DNA of 64,000 nucleotides from Novosphingobium organovorum (GTDB lineage: Bacteria > Pseudomonadota > Alphaproteobacteria > Sphingomonadales > Sphingomonadaceae): the NCBI RefSeq assembly GCF_022832435.1, contig NZ_JALHLF010000003.1, forward strand, positions 19,327-83,326, read 5' to 3'. The notes beneath the pieces are model-generated. The model saw nothing but the letters and a program-made list of their open reading frames with translations. It made no database searches and had not been told where the DNA came from. The translations under genes were made by a program, and so were the position numbers. Shown here one piece after another: positions 54,221-62,262 of this stretch (its first letter is position 1; the number at the start of each line of letters is the position of its first letter).

Positions 54221-55884
54221 CAGGTCTCTCCCGTATCGATCCAAAGCGCGGCATGGGGAGGCAAGCTTTTGACTTTGCCCGCTTCCACATCCGCCTCTTG
54301 GGCAAAATTGACACTCGCCAGGACCCGCCCGCGCAAGCCAAGGTCGGCAGGCCAGGGCTGCTCCTCACCGCTGAAATTGAACACCGCCTGGACCTGCGAC
54401 GCGCCCTTTGTCCGACGCAGGACAAGGCGTGTCTCGTCGGCCAGATCGACCGTGCAGTCACCGCTCATCAGCGTCGCCGTAGCCTTGCGCAACCGCAGCA
54501 GCGCGGTGGTCAGGCGCAGCAGCGAGGCCGGATCGGCGCTCTGCCGATCGACCGCACGCTCCCTATTCGCAGCACTCACTGGCAACCAGGGATCGCCCTG
54601 GGTAAACCCGCCATGCCCATCTTCGGCAACCCAGGGCAGCGGCGTGCGCACCCCATCGCGCGAGAGTGTAAGCGGCCAGTTCGCGATCGCCTCGGGGTCC
54701 TGAAGGCTCTCGAAGGGAACCTCGTCCTGCAACAGCCCGAGTTCCTCGCCCTGGTACACAATGAGATTGCCGCGCAGCGAAAAGAACAGCAGCGCCTTGA
54801 GCCGGGCGAAGGCCGCCCGATCCCCCTCATCGGCCCAGCGCGAGAGGGCGCGCGGGGCATCATGGTTCTCGAACGCCCAGCTTGGCCAGCCCGAGGCGAC
54901 AGGCCCACTCCACGCCGATAGCGCGCCCGCCACCAGAGCGGGCGTTAACTGCGGCGCGTAGAGGAAATCGAAACCGTAAGCGCTGTCGAGCCTCTGCGAT
55001 CCCTGGGTAAAGGCCTTCATTTCGGCCAGCGCGTTGCGCCCGCCCACTTCGGCAAGCGAGAACGTATCGGGATAGCTGGCGATCAGGGCCTGAAGACGCT
55101 CGATAAAATGGACGATGTCGGGGTGCGACTGGTTGTAGGTTTGCAGCTGGAAATCGAACGGACGCGTGCGCGGCTTGCCATCCTCGGGTGCGGGCGGATT
55201 GTCGCGCAACTGCGGGTCGTGCATCGTGAAGTTGAGCGCGTCGATGCGAAAACCCGAAACGCCCCGGTCGAGCCAGAACTTCGCCACCTCCAGCAGCGCC
55301 TCCTGCACCGCCGGGTTGTGGACGTTGAGCTGCGGTTGCTCCTTGAGGAAATTATGCAGGTAATACTGCCCCCGCCGCGCGTCCCAGCACCACGCTGGCC
55401 CCCCGAAGACCGATTGCCAGTTGCTCGGCGGCGAACCGTCGGGCCGGGCATCGGCCCAGACGTACCAGTCCGCGTGCGCGCTGGAACGGCTCGAGCGGCT
55501 GTCCTGGAACCAGGCGTGCCGATTCGACGTATGCGCGTAGACCTGATCGACGATCACCTTGAGCCCAAGCTCGCGCGCCCGCGCGACGAGGGCATCGAAA
55601 TCCGCCAATGTTCCGAAGATCGGATCGACGTTGCAATAATCGGCGATGTCGTAGCCGAAGTCCGCCATGGGTGAGGTGTAGAACGGCGAAATCCAGATCG
55701 CATCGACGCCCAGCGCCGCGACATGATCGAGCTTCTGGGTGATCCCGGCCAGATCGCCGATGCCATCGCCGTTGCTGTCCATGAAACTGCGCGGGTAGAT
55801 CTGGTAGATCGTCGCGCCAAGCCACCACGGCGTAACCGCCTGCGCGCTATCCTGGGCCGTGGAACCGTGTGAAGTCAATTTCAT
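54220..55884 (-). CDS. GH13 alpha-glucosidase (maltodextrin-cleaving)
   Basis: A 554-residue GH13 enzyme, like the GH13_23/oligo-1,6-glucosidase group. The barrel starts at WWLGATIYQIYPRSF. The nucleophile Asp is in GFRIDALNF, the acid Glu in FSLAEVGG, and the stabilising Asp in FENHDAPRAL. There is no clear signal peptide, so it is probably cytoplasmic. It releases glucose from short maltodextrins imported by the MFS transporter. ATG 55884 is chosen; the frame is open upstream without homology. Confidence 0.92.
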   Translation of the reverse strand: MKLTSHGSTAQDSAQAVTPWWLGATIYQIYPRSFMDSNGDGIGDLAGITQKLDHVAALGVDAIWISPFYTSPMADFGYDIADYCNVDPIFGTLADFDALVARARELGLKVIVDQVYAHTSNRHAWFQDSRSSRSSAHADWYVWADARPDGSPPSNWQSVFGGPAWCWDARRGQYYLHNFLKEQPQLNVHNPAVQEALLEVAKFWLDRGVSGFRIDALNFTMHDPQLRDNPPAPEDGKPRTRPFDFQLQTYNQSHPDIVHFIERLQALIASYPDTFSLAEVGGRNALAEMKAFTQGSQRLDSAYGFDFLYAPQLTPALVAGALSAWSGPVASGWPSWAFENHDAPRALSRWADEGDRAAFARLKALLFFSLRGNLIVYQGEELGLLQDEVPFESLQDPEAIANWPLTLSRDGVRTPLPWVAEDGHGGFTQGDPWLPVSAANRERAVDRQSADPASLLRLTTALLRLRKATATLMSGDCTVDLADETRLVLRRTKGASQVQAVFNFSGEEQPWPADLGLRGRVLASVNFAQEADVEAGKVKSLPPHAALWIDTGET

Positions 55885-55933
55885 CGAACCTGACGTCCTC
55901 TTGTCGCAAGCCGCCATGCGGGGGGAAGGCGCA

Positions 55934-57799
55934 TCATGGCAGGGCCTGGCAAACCGCGAAATCCAGACCGTCGAGACGAACCTCCAACGCGCCCGGTGCA
56001 ATCGATTGTGTAGCACAGCCCTTCCCGCCGATCTGCGCAAAGCGCGTCGACTTCGGGTCAACGGCTACACGGCCTTGTAGCGGCTCGGTCGACGTATTGA
56101 AAACCAAGACAATTTCCCGGCCTGAATGCGGATCGAAACGCGATAGGGCGACCAGCCCCGCGCCTTGCGAGGGAACCGCGCGGACAAGGCTCTCCCCCTC
56201 CTGCAAGGCCGGGGTCGCACGGCGCAGACGAGCCAGGTCGGAAATGAAGCGGTAGAGCGGATGATCCGTTTCGAAATTGGCCGCACCCGCGGTCGTATCG
56301 GTTCCCAGCAGGGCTTCCTCGCGGAACTGCGCAACCTGCGAGGGGAACATGTCCTGACGCGAATCCTTGTCGCCCCCCGCCCCGACAAAGCCCTGTTCGT
56401 CGCCCGAATAGATCGTGGGCACGCCCCGCAAGGTCAGCAGCATCGCGTGCGCCAGCCGTACCCGGCGCAGCAGCTCTTCGCGCCCGATGCCCGGATTGCC
56501 CTTTTCCAGCAGCATGGCGATGCGGCCAGCGTCGTGGTTGCCCAGGAACGTGGGCAGTTGTCGCGCCGTGGCACTGCCGCCGGCGTAAAGCGTATCGTCG
56601 AGCGGCATACGCGCAAGGTCCTGTGCCTTGCCCCCGGCCGACAGCGCTTCGATCACCGCTGCGGCCAGACCAAAGTCGAGCACTGCCGGAAAGCCCGCAT
56701 CGCGAGTCCACGAAGCCAGCAGCGCCGGATCGTATGTCTCAGTCGCGACTTCGCCGAAGATATGGAAGTTGGGAATGCCGTGGGCCGCCGCGCGCGCTTG
56801 CATCGCGGGGACAAAGGCGCGCCAGAACGCCGGGTTCACGTGCCGGGCGGTGTCGATGCGAAAACCGTCCACGCCAAAGCGATCGATCCAGCCGCCGTAA
56901 ATCGCGATCATGCCCGCGACGACACGCGGATGTTCGGTCGCCAGATCATCGAGGCCGATGAAATCCCCGTACTGCGCGCTTTCACCGCTCCAGTTGGTAT
57001 CGCCCCGGTTGTGGTAGTAGATCGGATCGTTGAGCCATTCGGGCACCTTTTCGTGCCGCTCGGCCTCAGGCACGATCGGGGTATAGGCGAAGGTGGGGTC
57101 GGTGAGCCGGGCCCAGTTCGCGGGCGAGGCGTCGCGGTCTCCCGCAAACCCGGCGTTGATTGCCGGACCCGAGGCATCGCCGCGGGTCGAGAAGGGGTAA
57201 TCGGCCTTGGAGCGATAGGCGAAGCCCGCCTTCGCACCCTCGGCGTAAGTAATCACATCGGCCGTGTGGTTGACGATGATGTCCATGTAGACCTTCATGC
57301 CGCGCGCGTGCGCGGCATCGACAAAGGCCTTGAAATCGGCGTCGGCGCCAAGGTGCGGATCGACGTGGGTGAAGTCGGTGATCCAGTAGCCGTGGTAGCC
57401 CGCGCTTTCCTGCCCCGGCGCTCCCTGCACCGGCTTGTTGCGCAAGACCGGGCCAACCCAGATCGCGGTGGCGCCCAGCCCCTGGATATAATCGAGATGC
57501 TCGGTCAGTCCCTTAAGATCGCCACCGTGATAGAACGCCTTGTCGGTCGGATCGAACCCGGTGTGCAGGCGATCGCCCGAAAGCCCTCCCCGGTCGTTGG
57601 CGGGATCGCCGTTGGCGAAGCGATCGGGCAGGACGAAGTAGATCACCTCCTGCTCGGGACGGCGCGCGCGTAGTTGCTCCAGCTGGACGCTTGCCGCCGT
57701 ACGCGCGTCATCGCGGGCCACTGCCGGGGTAGCGGCGAGCCCCAGCAGGGCAACGCCGAGCGAGACAGCCAGGGCTTGGATGGAAGAACAGGAACGCAT
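55934..57799 (-). CDS. Exported GH13 alpha-amylase / cyclomaltodextrinase-like enzyme
   Basis: A 621-residue GH13 enzyme with a signal peptide ending in PAVARDDA (about residue 29). Motifs are VIYFVLPDRFANGDPAND, DIIVNHTADV, the nucleophile region GFRIDTARHV, the acid FGEVATE and FLGNHDAGRIA. Residues 590-621 form the C-terminal beta domain. It should cut starch or maltodextrins in the periplasm before further hydrolysis. It is 192 bases downstream of the TonB receptor, with a large GC-rich inverted repeat between them. Confidence 0.93.
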   Translation of the reverse strand: MRSCSSIQALAVSLGVALLGLAATPAVARDDARTAASVQLEQLRARRPEQEVIYFVLPDRFANGDPANDRGGLSGDRLHTGFDPTDKAFYHGGDLKGLTEHLDYIQGLGATAIWVGPVLRNKPVQGAPGQESAGYHGYWITDFTHVDPHLGADADFKAFVDAAHARGMKVYMDIIVNHTADVITYAEGAKAGFAYRSKADYPFSTRGDASGPAINAGFAGDRDASPANWARLTDPTFAYTPIVPEAERHEKVPEWLNDPIYYHNRGDTNWSGESAQYGDFIGLDDLATEHPRVVAGMIAIYGGWIDRFGVDGFRIDTARHVNPAFWRAFVPAMQARAAAHGIPNFHIFGEVATETYDPALLASWTRDAGFPAVLDFGLAAAVIEALSAGGKAQDLARMPLDDTLYAGGSATARQLPTFLGNHDAGRIAMLLEKGNPGIGREELLRRVRLAHAMLLTLRGVPTIYSGDEQGFVGAGGDKDSRQDMFPSQVAQFREEALLGTDTTAGAANFETDHPLYRFISDLARLRRATPALQEGESLVRAVPSQGAGLVALSRFDPHSGREIVLVFNTSTEPLQGRVAVDPKSTRFAQIGGKGCATQSIAPGALEVRLDGLDFAVCQALP

Positions 57800-57840
57800 C
57801 GCAATCCTCAAGACCGGTCGGAAGCACGAAGGGCAGGCAC

Positions 57841-57896
57841 GGCGGGGCCGATGAAAGGGGCCGATGAAAAACGTACCGCCTTCGCACGGCCCCGCC
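57841..57896 (-). repeat. Intercistronic inverted repeat between TonB receptor and amylase genes
   Basis: The arms GGCGGGGCCG (57841-57850) and CGGCCCCGCC (57887-57896) are perfectly complementary, with a 36-base loop that contains a further partial copy (GGGGCCGATG). Such elements between co-transcribed genes of unequal demand often stabilise the upstream message or attenuate the downstream genes; here that would be the receptor versus the enzymes. This role is inferred. Confidence 0.5.
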
Positions 57897-57991
57897 GATG
57901 GCCCCGGTCCGGCAACAGGAGGAGGGTGTGCCGGGCCGGGACGCAAGAGGTAAGGCAAGGCGCGCGAGGCGCCTTGCGCGGTCAATGTCGA

Positions 57992-60775
57992 TCAGAACTT
58001 GTAGGTGAAGCCCGCGAGGAAGCGGCGCCCGTAGCTCTGATAGTCGATAACCTGGCGCGAATCGCCCGGATTGGCGGTGATGAACGGCTCGTCGGTGAGG
58101 TTCTGCCCCTGAACGTAGAGCGAGAGCCCCTCAAGCGGGCTACCGGGCTGGAAATCGTACCCGATCTGCCCGTCGACGATCATCTCCTCGGCCGCGCGGC
58201 GCCGCACGCGGCTGGCCCCGAAGCCCGAGACTTCGCCCACGAAAGTCGAGCGATAGCGCACCGAACCGCGCATGTTGAAGCCCGCCTTCTCGAAATAGCC
58301 CGTGCCGTTGACGACCCACTTCGAATAGCCCGGCAGATCCTCCGCCGCGCCGCCCGGCGTCGGGGTGATGCGCGTCTTGGTATAGGCCACCGAACCGGTC
58401 ACCCCGAACCCTTCGAGCGCGTCGACGAAGGCGTCGAACGGCAGCGTGGTCGCCAGTTCCACGCCATAGAGCTTGCCGCCCTTGCCGTTGATCGGAATGT
58501 TGAGCTGCGCGGTGTCCGAAATGGTGATGCCATCGCCGGGGCTCGGCAGCGCGAGCGAGGAGGTGGGCACCGTGACATCAAGGTTGTAGATGTAGCTCTT
58601 GAGGTCCTTCCAGTAGAACTGCGCGGCGACGTAGCCCTTCCGGGCAAAATACTTCTCGAAAGTGAGGTCGAGCGCGTTGGCGCGCCAGGGCCGCAGGTCC
58701 GGATTGCCCGACGAGCCGGTAACCTGCGCCACGTCGCCGGTGATCGTGTACCCCCAGCTGAGCGAGGCGCGCATGTCGTCGAGGCGCGGACGGATGATCT
58801 CGCGCGCCGCGGCAAAGCGGATCACGAAATCGCTCGGGAAGCGCAGCGAGAGGTTGAGGCTGGGCAGCACGTCGAGATAGCCCGTGCTTTCGTTGCGGGC
58901 CGAAGCGCCGATGTCGGGCGAACCGTTGGCGTTGGTGCCCAGGTAAACCGCGGTTGCGCCCTTCGAATTCTGGTCGGTCCAGTTGGCCTGCACGCCCACG
59001 TTGCCGGTCAGGACCGCCGAACCCACATCCGCATCGATGTTCGCCTGGGTATAGGCGGTCATGATCTTCTCGCGGATGGCGTAGGCCTTGACCACCACGT
59101 CGCCATAGGGGTTGGCGACAAGGTTGTAGACGCCCGCGTCGAGCAGCTTGAGCGGATCGTAGGCGACCATCGGACCGAGCCCGAGATAGCTGAGGTTGGT
59201 CGTGCCCATCCGCGCGTATTCGGGGATCGTGACCGAGACGGTGCCATCGGTGTTGTCCGCAAGGCCGAGGAAATATTCTTCGGGCACCAGCGACTTGGAG
59301 CGCGTGGTGTAGTTCCAGCCCGCCTGCAGCGAGCTGAACGGACCACCGCTCAGCTCCTTGCCGACCTCGACCCGGAACTGCCACAGCTCGTCGTTGATCT
59401 TGCGGTTGTTGTAGTAGCCGTCCTGCCCGCCGGTGATCGTCGTGCCGTCGGCCGCGACCTGCGTGCCCCCCCAGCCCTGCGGACTGGTCAGCTTGATGAG
59501 ATCGTAGTCGCTGTAGTCGAGCTGGTGGGTGAAGGTGGTGCCCTTGGACGAGCTGGTAAAGCCGATGGTGTCGGTTGCCCCTTCGCCCGAACGGCCGGTG
59601 CCCGAATAGGTCTCCACCACCAGTTCGTTGCGGTCGGTGCGCGAATAGCTCACGTCGGCCATCGCGCTCCAGCCGTCATCGCCCTTCCAGGCGTTGTTCC
59701 AGCCGAACGAATAGAGCTTGGCGTGGCGCTGGAACACGTCGTTGCGCAGCACGCCCTTCACATCGCTGAACGAACCCTGGGTAATCAGCCCGTCCGACGC
59801 GGTCGAACCGTCGTCGAGGGTCGCGCTCGACCAGTAGAGCGGCAGTTCGATGCCGCGCTTGTACTGGTCGTCCTTGAAGTCGGAATAGAACCCGTCGAAG
59901 GTCGAGGTGAAGTTGGGCGACGGGCGCCATTGCAGCGTGCCGTTGAAGCCCATGCGTTTGAGCGTGGTCGACGTGACGTAGGACTTCGAACCGCCGATCA
60001 CCTTTTCGCCGCTATCGGTATCGGCATAGCCCCAGGCGTTGAACTCCTCGACCTGATACGGTTCGTTGAGATAGCTGGCGCCCAGCGCGATGCCCAGCGT
60101 GTCGTTCGCAAACTGGTCGACGTAAAGCGCGTTGAAGCGATAGCCCTTGTCGCGCGAACCGGCGTTGAGTTTGCCCTGATCGGTGTACGTGCCGCGTGCG
60201 CCCACGCTGACGACGCGCTTGCCGGTATCGAGCGGGCGGATCGTGCGCATGTCGACGGTACCCGACAGGCCCTGCCCGATGAGACTGGCCATCGGCGTCT
60301 TGTAGACGTTGACCGCATTGACGATTTCCGAGGGATACTGGTCGTACTCGACCGCGCGGTTGTCGCCAGTGGAAGTCTGTTCACGCCCGTTGAGCAGCGT
60401 GGTCGAAAAATCGGGCGCGAAGCCGCGGATCGAGATCGCGTTCGACCGCCCGTTGACCCGCTGCGAGGTCAGGCCGGGCAGGCGTGCGATCGATTCCGCG
60501 ATCGAGGCGTCGGGCAGCTTGCCGATGTCTTCGGCCGAAATCGATTCCACGATCTGCTCGGAGCGCAGCTTTTCGCCCACCGCGCTTTCAAGGCTGGCCC
60601 GGTATCCGGTGACGATGATGGTCTGGTCGCCGCTCAGCGGCTCGTCCGCCTCCTGCGCCCGTGCGCTTGCCGGCACCATGGCGACCAGGGCGCCGAAGAG
60701 GCCACTGGCCAGCCCGGTTGCCAGAGCGCTGCGCGAAAGTGCCGAATGCTTCAGAATGTCCCTGTGAAGCGTCAT
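57992..60775 (-). CDS. TonB-dependent receptor for maltodextrins (MalA-like)
   Basis: A 927-residue outer-membrane receptor. A signal peptide ends at SARAQ (about residue 40). The plug follows with a TonB-box-like TIIVTGYRAS, IVESISAEDIGKLPDASIAE, NAISIRGF and LLNGREQ. A 22-strand barrel ends in the terminal Phe of FLAGFTYKF. Its position with amylases, LacI regulator and MFS transporter mirrors the Caulobacter malA locus, so the substrate is inferred to be maltodextrins. The promoter region faces the lacI-type gene. Confidence 0.9.
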   Translation of the reverse strand: MTLHRDILKHSALSRSALATGLASGLFGALVAMVPASARAQEADEPLSGDQTIIVTGYRASLESAVGEKLRSEQIVESISAEDIGKLPDASIAESIARLPGLTSQRVNGRSNAISIRGFAPDFSTTLLNGREQTSTGDNRAVEYDQYPSEIVNAVNVYKTPMASLIGQGLSGTVDMRTIRPLDTGKRVVSVGARGTYTDQGKLNAGSRDKGYRFNALYVDQFANDTLGIALGASYLNEPYQVEEFNAWGYADTDSGEKVIGGSKSYVTSTTLKRMGFNGTLQWRPSPNFTSTFDGFYSDFKDDQYKRGIELPLYWSSATLDDGSTASDGLITQGSFSDVKGVLRNDVFQRHAKLYSFGWNNAWKGDDGWSAMADVSYSRTDRNELVVETYSGTGRSGEGATDTIGFTSSSKGTTFTHQLDYSDYDLIKLTSPQGWGGTQVAADGTTITGGQDGYYNNRKINDELWQFRVEVGKELSGGPFSSLQAGWNYTTRSKSLVPEEYFLGLADNTDGTVSVTIPEYARMGTTNLSYLGLGPMVAYDPLKLLDAGVYNLVANPYGDVVVKAYAIREKIMTAYTQANIDADVGSAVLTGNVGVQANWTDQNSKGATAVYLGTNANGSPDIGASARNESTGYLDVLPSLNLSLRFPSDFVIRFAAAREIIRPRLDDMRASLSWGYTITGDVAQVTGSSGNPDLRPWRANALDLTFEKYFARKGYVAAQFYWKDLKSYIYNLDVTVPTSSLALPSPGDGITISDTAQLNIPINGKGGKLYGVELATTLPFDAFVDALEGFGVTGSVAYTKTRITPTPGGAAEDLPGYSKWVVNGTGYFEKAGFNMRGSVRYRSTFVGEVSGFGASRVRRRAAEEMIVDGQIGYDFQPGSPLEGLSLYVQGQNLTDEPFITANPGDSRQVIDYQSYGRRFLAGFTYKF

Positions 60776-60892
60776 TGTCCGTGCCCTTTATGTTTACCGC
60801 TCGCCAATTGTGACCAGGCAGCGGCATCCTCCTCCAAAACAAGAGCCCGATGGTTGGCATCGCGACTCATCTCTTGCTTTGCGCTTAGACGG

Positions 60893-60907
60893 TGAAAGCG
60901 TTACGCA
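60893..60907. promoter_or_regulatory. Candidate LacI-type operator in the receptor promoter
   Basis: TGAAAGCGTTACGCA is an imperfect dyad centred on CG, close to the AAnCGnTT core that LacI-family regulators prefer. It directly follows, on the minus strand, the putative -10 TATTAT of the receptor operon. It is a plausible binding site for the adjacent LacI-type protein. Motif only. Confidence 0.4.
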
Positions 60908-60917
60908 TAATATGGCA

Positions 60918-60929
60918 TACGTATACGTA
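60918..60929. promoter_or_regulatory. TACGTATACGTA palindrome
   Basis: A perfect 12-bp palindrome (TACGTATACGTA) located about where a -35 element of the leftward receptor promoter would fall. It could be a second operator site or DNA with unusual flexibility. Function inferred only from position. Confidence 0.35.
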
Positions 60930-60950
60930 GAGCGGAGTTAGTCCGTGGTG

Positions 60951-60966
60951 GTGTCCCATGGGACAC
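60951..60966. promoter_or_regulatory. GTGTCCCATGGGACAC perfect palindrome upstream of the regulator gene
   Basis: A perfect 16-bp palindrome located 114 bases upstream of the LacI-type gene start. Its position suits autoregulation of the regulator promoter or a site for another dimeric repressor. It does not carry the central CG core of LacI operators. Confidence 0.45.
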
Positions 60967-61079
60967 ATCAGGATTTCTGCGGTATCGGGGCGTTTGCGGC
61001 GCTTTCGCCGGCGCGCTTGCGAAGGGTGCGATGCCGCGGGGCTCAGCCTCGCAGGGAAGAGGACATAAAGGGAACATCG

Positions 61080-62123
61080 ATGGGGCGAAAACCGTCCAAC
61101 CGGCCTACGAGCTTCGATATCGCCTATCGGGCGGGGGTCTCTCAGCCCACGGTCAGCCGCGCGCTGCGCGGCAGCAAATCGATCAGCGAAGCCACGCGCA
61201 AACGGATCGAGGCCATCGCGCGCGAGCTCAACTATTCGGTCGACAAGAACGCCTCCTCGCTGCGCTCGCAGCGCTCGAACACGATCGCGCTGCTGTTCTT
61301 CGAGGAGGACACGCCCGACGACGCCAAGATCAACCCCTTCTTCCTCGCCATGCTGTCCTCGATCACCCGCCACTGCGCGAGCCGGGGGCTCGACCTGCTG
61401 ATCTCCTTCCAGCGCATGGAGGACAATTGGCACACCCGTTACCTCGACAGCCACCGCGCCGACGGGCTGATCCTCCTGGGTTATGGTGACTATACGCTCT
61501 ACCGCAGCCGCCTGCGCGAACTGGTCGACCACGGCACCCATTTCGTACGCTGGGGCGCGGTCGACGATCCGGCCTTCGGGGCGGCGATCGGCTCGGACAA
61601 CCGGCAGGCGGGACTCATGGCGGGGGCGCATCTGATCGGACTGGGGCGGCGGCGCATCGCCTTCCTCGGCCAGGCCGACGAGCACTACCCGGAATTCGCC
61701 GAACGCTACGCTGGTCTGTGCGAGGCGCTGGAAGCCGCAGGGATCGCACCCGATCCGGCGCTGCGCCGGGACACGATCAGCCACGAGGCGCTCGGCCGCG
61801 CGGCGATGGAAGACATCCTGGCCAGCGGCACGCGCTTCGACGGCGTCTTCGCGGCGAGCGATCTCATCGCGCTTGGCGCCATGGCCGCACTGCGCGCCGC
61901 CGGGCTTTCCGCGCCCGAGGATGTGGCGCTGATCGGGTTCGACGATCTACCTGCGGCCGCAATGAACAGCCCGGCGCTGACCACCATCGCGCAGGACATG
62001 AAAGGCGCCGGTGAGCGCCTCGTGGAAACCCTGCTCGCCCGGATCGAGGATCGCGAGCCCCCTTCCCCGCTGCTCGAAACGCGCCTCGTCCTGCGCGAAA
62101 GCGCGCCTGAATGCCCTGCGTGA
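61080..62123 (+). CDS. LacI-family transcriptional regulator (MalI-like)
   Basis: A 347-residue repressor. The N-terminal helix-turn-helix spans FDIAYRAGVSQPTVSRAL, followed by the hinge helix (DKNASSLRSQ). The periplasmic-binding-like sensor domain (about 70-347) has ILASGTRFDGVFAASD and PEDVALIGFDDLP. It probably controls the divergent maltodextrin operon in response to a sugar inducer. ATG 61080 is preceded by GGGAA. A 22-bp near-perfect direct repeat (62090-62111, 62115-62136) spans its 3' end. Confidence 0.93.
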   Translation: MGRKPSNRPTSFDIAYRAGVSQPTVSRALRGSKSISEATRKRIEAIARELNYSVDKNASSLRSQRSNTIALLFFEEDTPDDAKINPFFLAMLSSITRHCASRGLDLLISFQRMEDNWHTRYLDSHRADGLILLGYGDYTLYRSRLRELVDHGTHFVRWGAVDDPAFGAAIGSDNRQAGLMAGAHLIGLGRRRIAFLGQADEHYPEFAERYAGLCEALEAAGIAPDPALRRDTISHEALGRAAMEDILASGTRFDGVFAASDLIALGAMAALRAAGLSAPEDVALIGFDDLPAAAMNSPALTTIAQDMKGAGERLVETLLARIEDREPPSPLLETRLVLRESAPECPA

Positions 62124-62136
62124 AAGCGCGCCTGAA
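62090..62136 (+). repeat. 22-bp tandem direct repeat across the regulator's stop codon
   Basis: Copies at 62090-62111 and 62115-62136 differ at a single base (C96/T121) with a 25-bp period. The T in the second copy belongs to the TGA stop codon at 62121-62123. The arrangement suggests a recent tandem duplication that moved or made the current C-terminus. Confidence 0.7.
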
Positions 62137-62262
62137 CCGGGGACCTAGGTATTCGTATGCATGTTGCACTGGCGCGCGCGCCGTGCGACCCGAACGGGAC
62201 CGAACGATACGGCGTGCAAGGGCACACGAACGCCGAGGCAAGAGGGAAAGGAACCAGGGGGC

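Larger units (their letters stand above)
60776..61079. other. Divergent control region of the maltodextrin locus
   Basis: These 304 bases hold the control sites for the leftward receptor operon and the rightward regulator gene. Palindromes are clustered at 60893-60966 (annotated separately). On the minus strand a TATTAT at 60907-60912 could be a -10 element for the receptor promoter. The regulator's ribosome site (AAAGGGAAC) is at about 61067-61075. Confidence 0.6.

Noticed and set aside
57674..60895. 1073-codon open frame on the + strand opposite the TonB receptor
   Set aside because: It is an antisense shadow of a GC-rich gene. Its translation is rich in Arg/His/Val with no domain pattern, while the minus strand encodes a full receptor.
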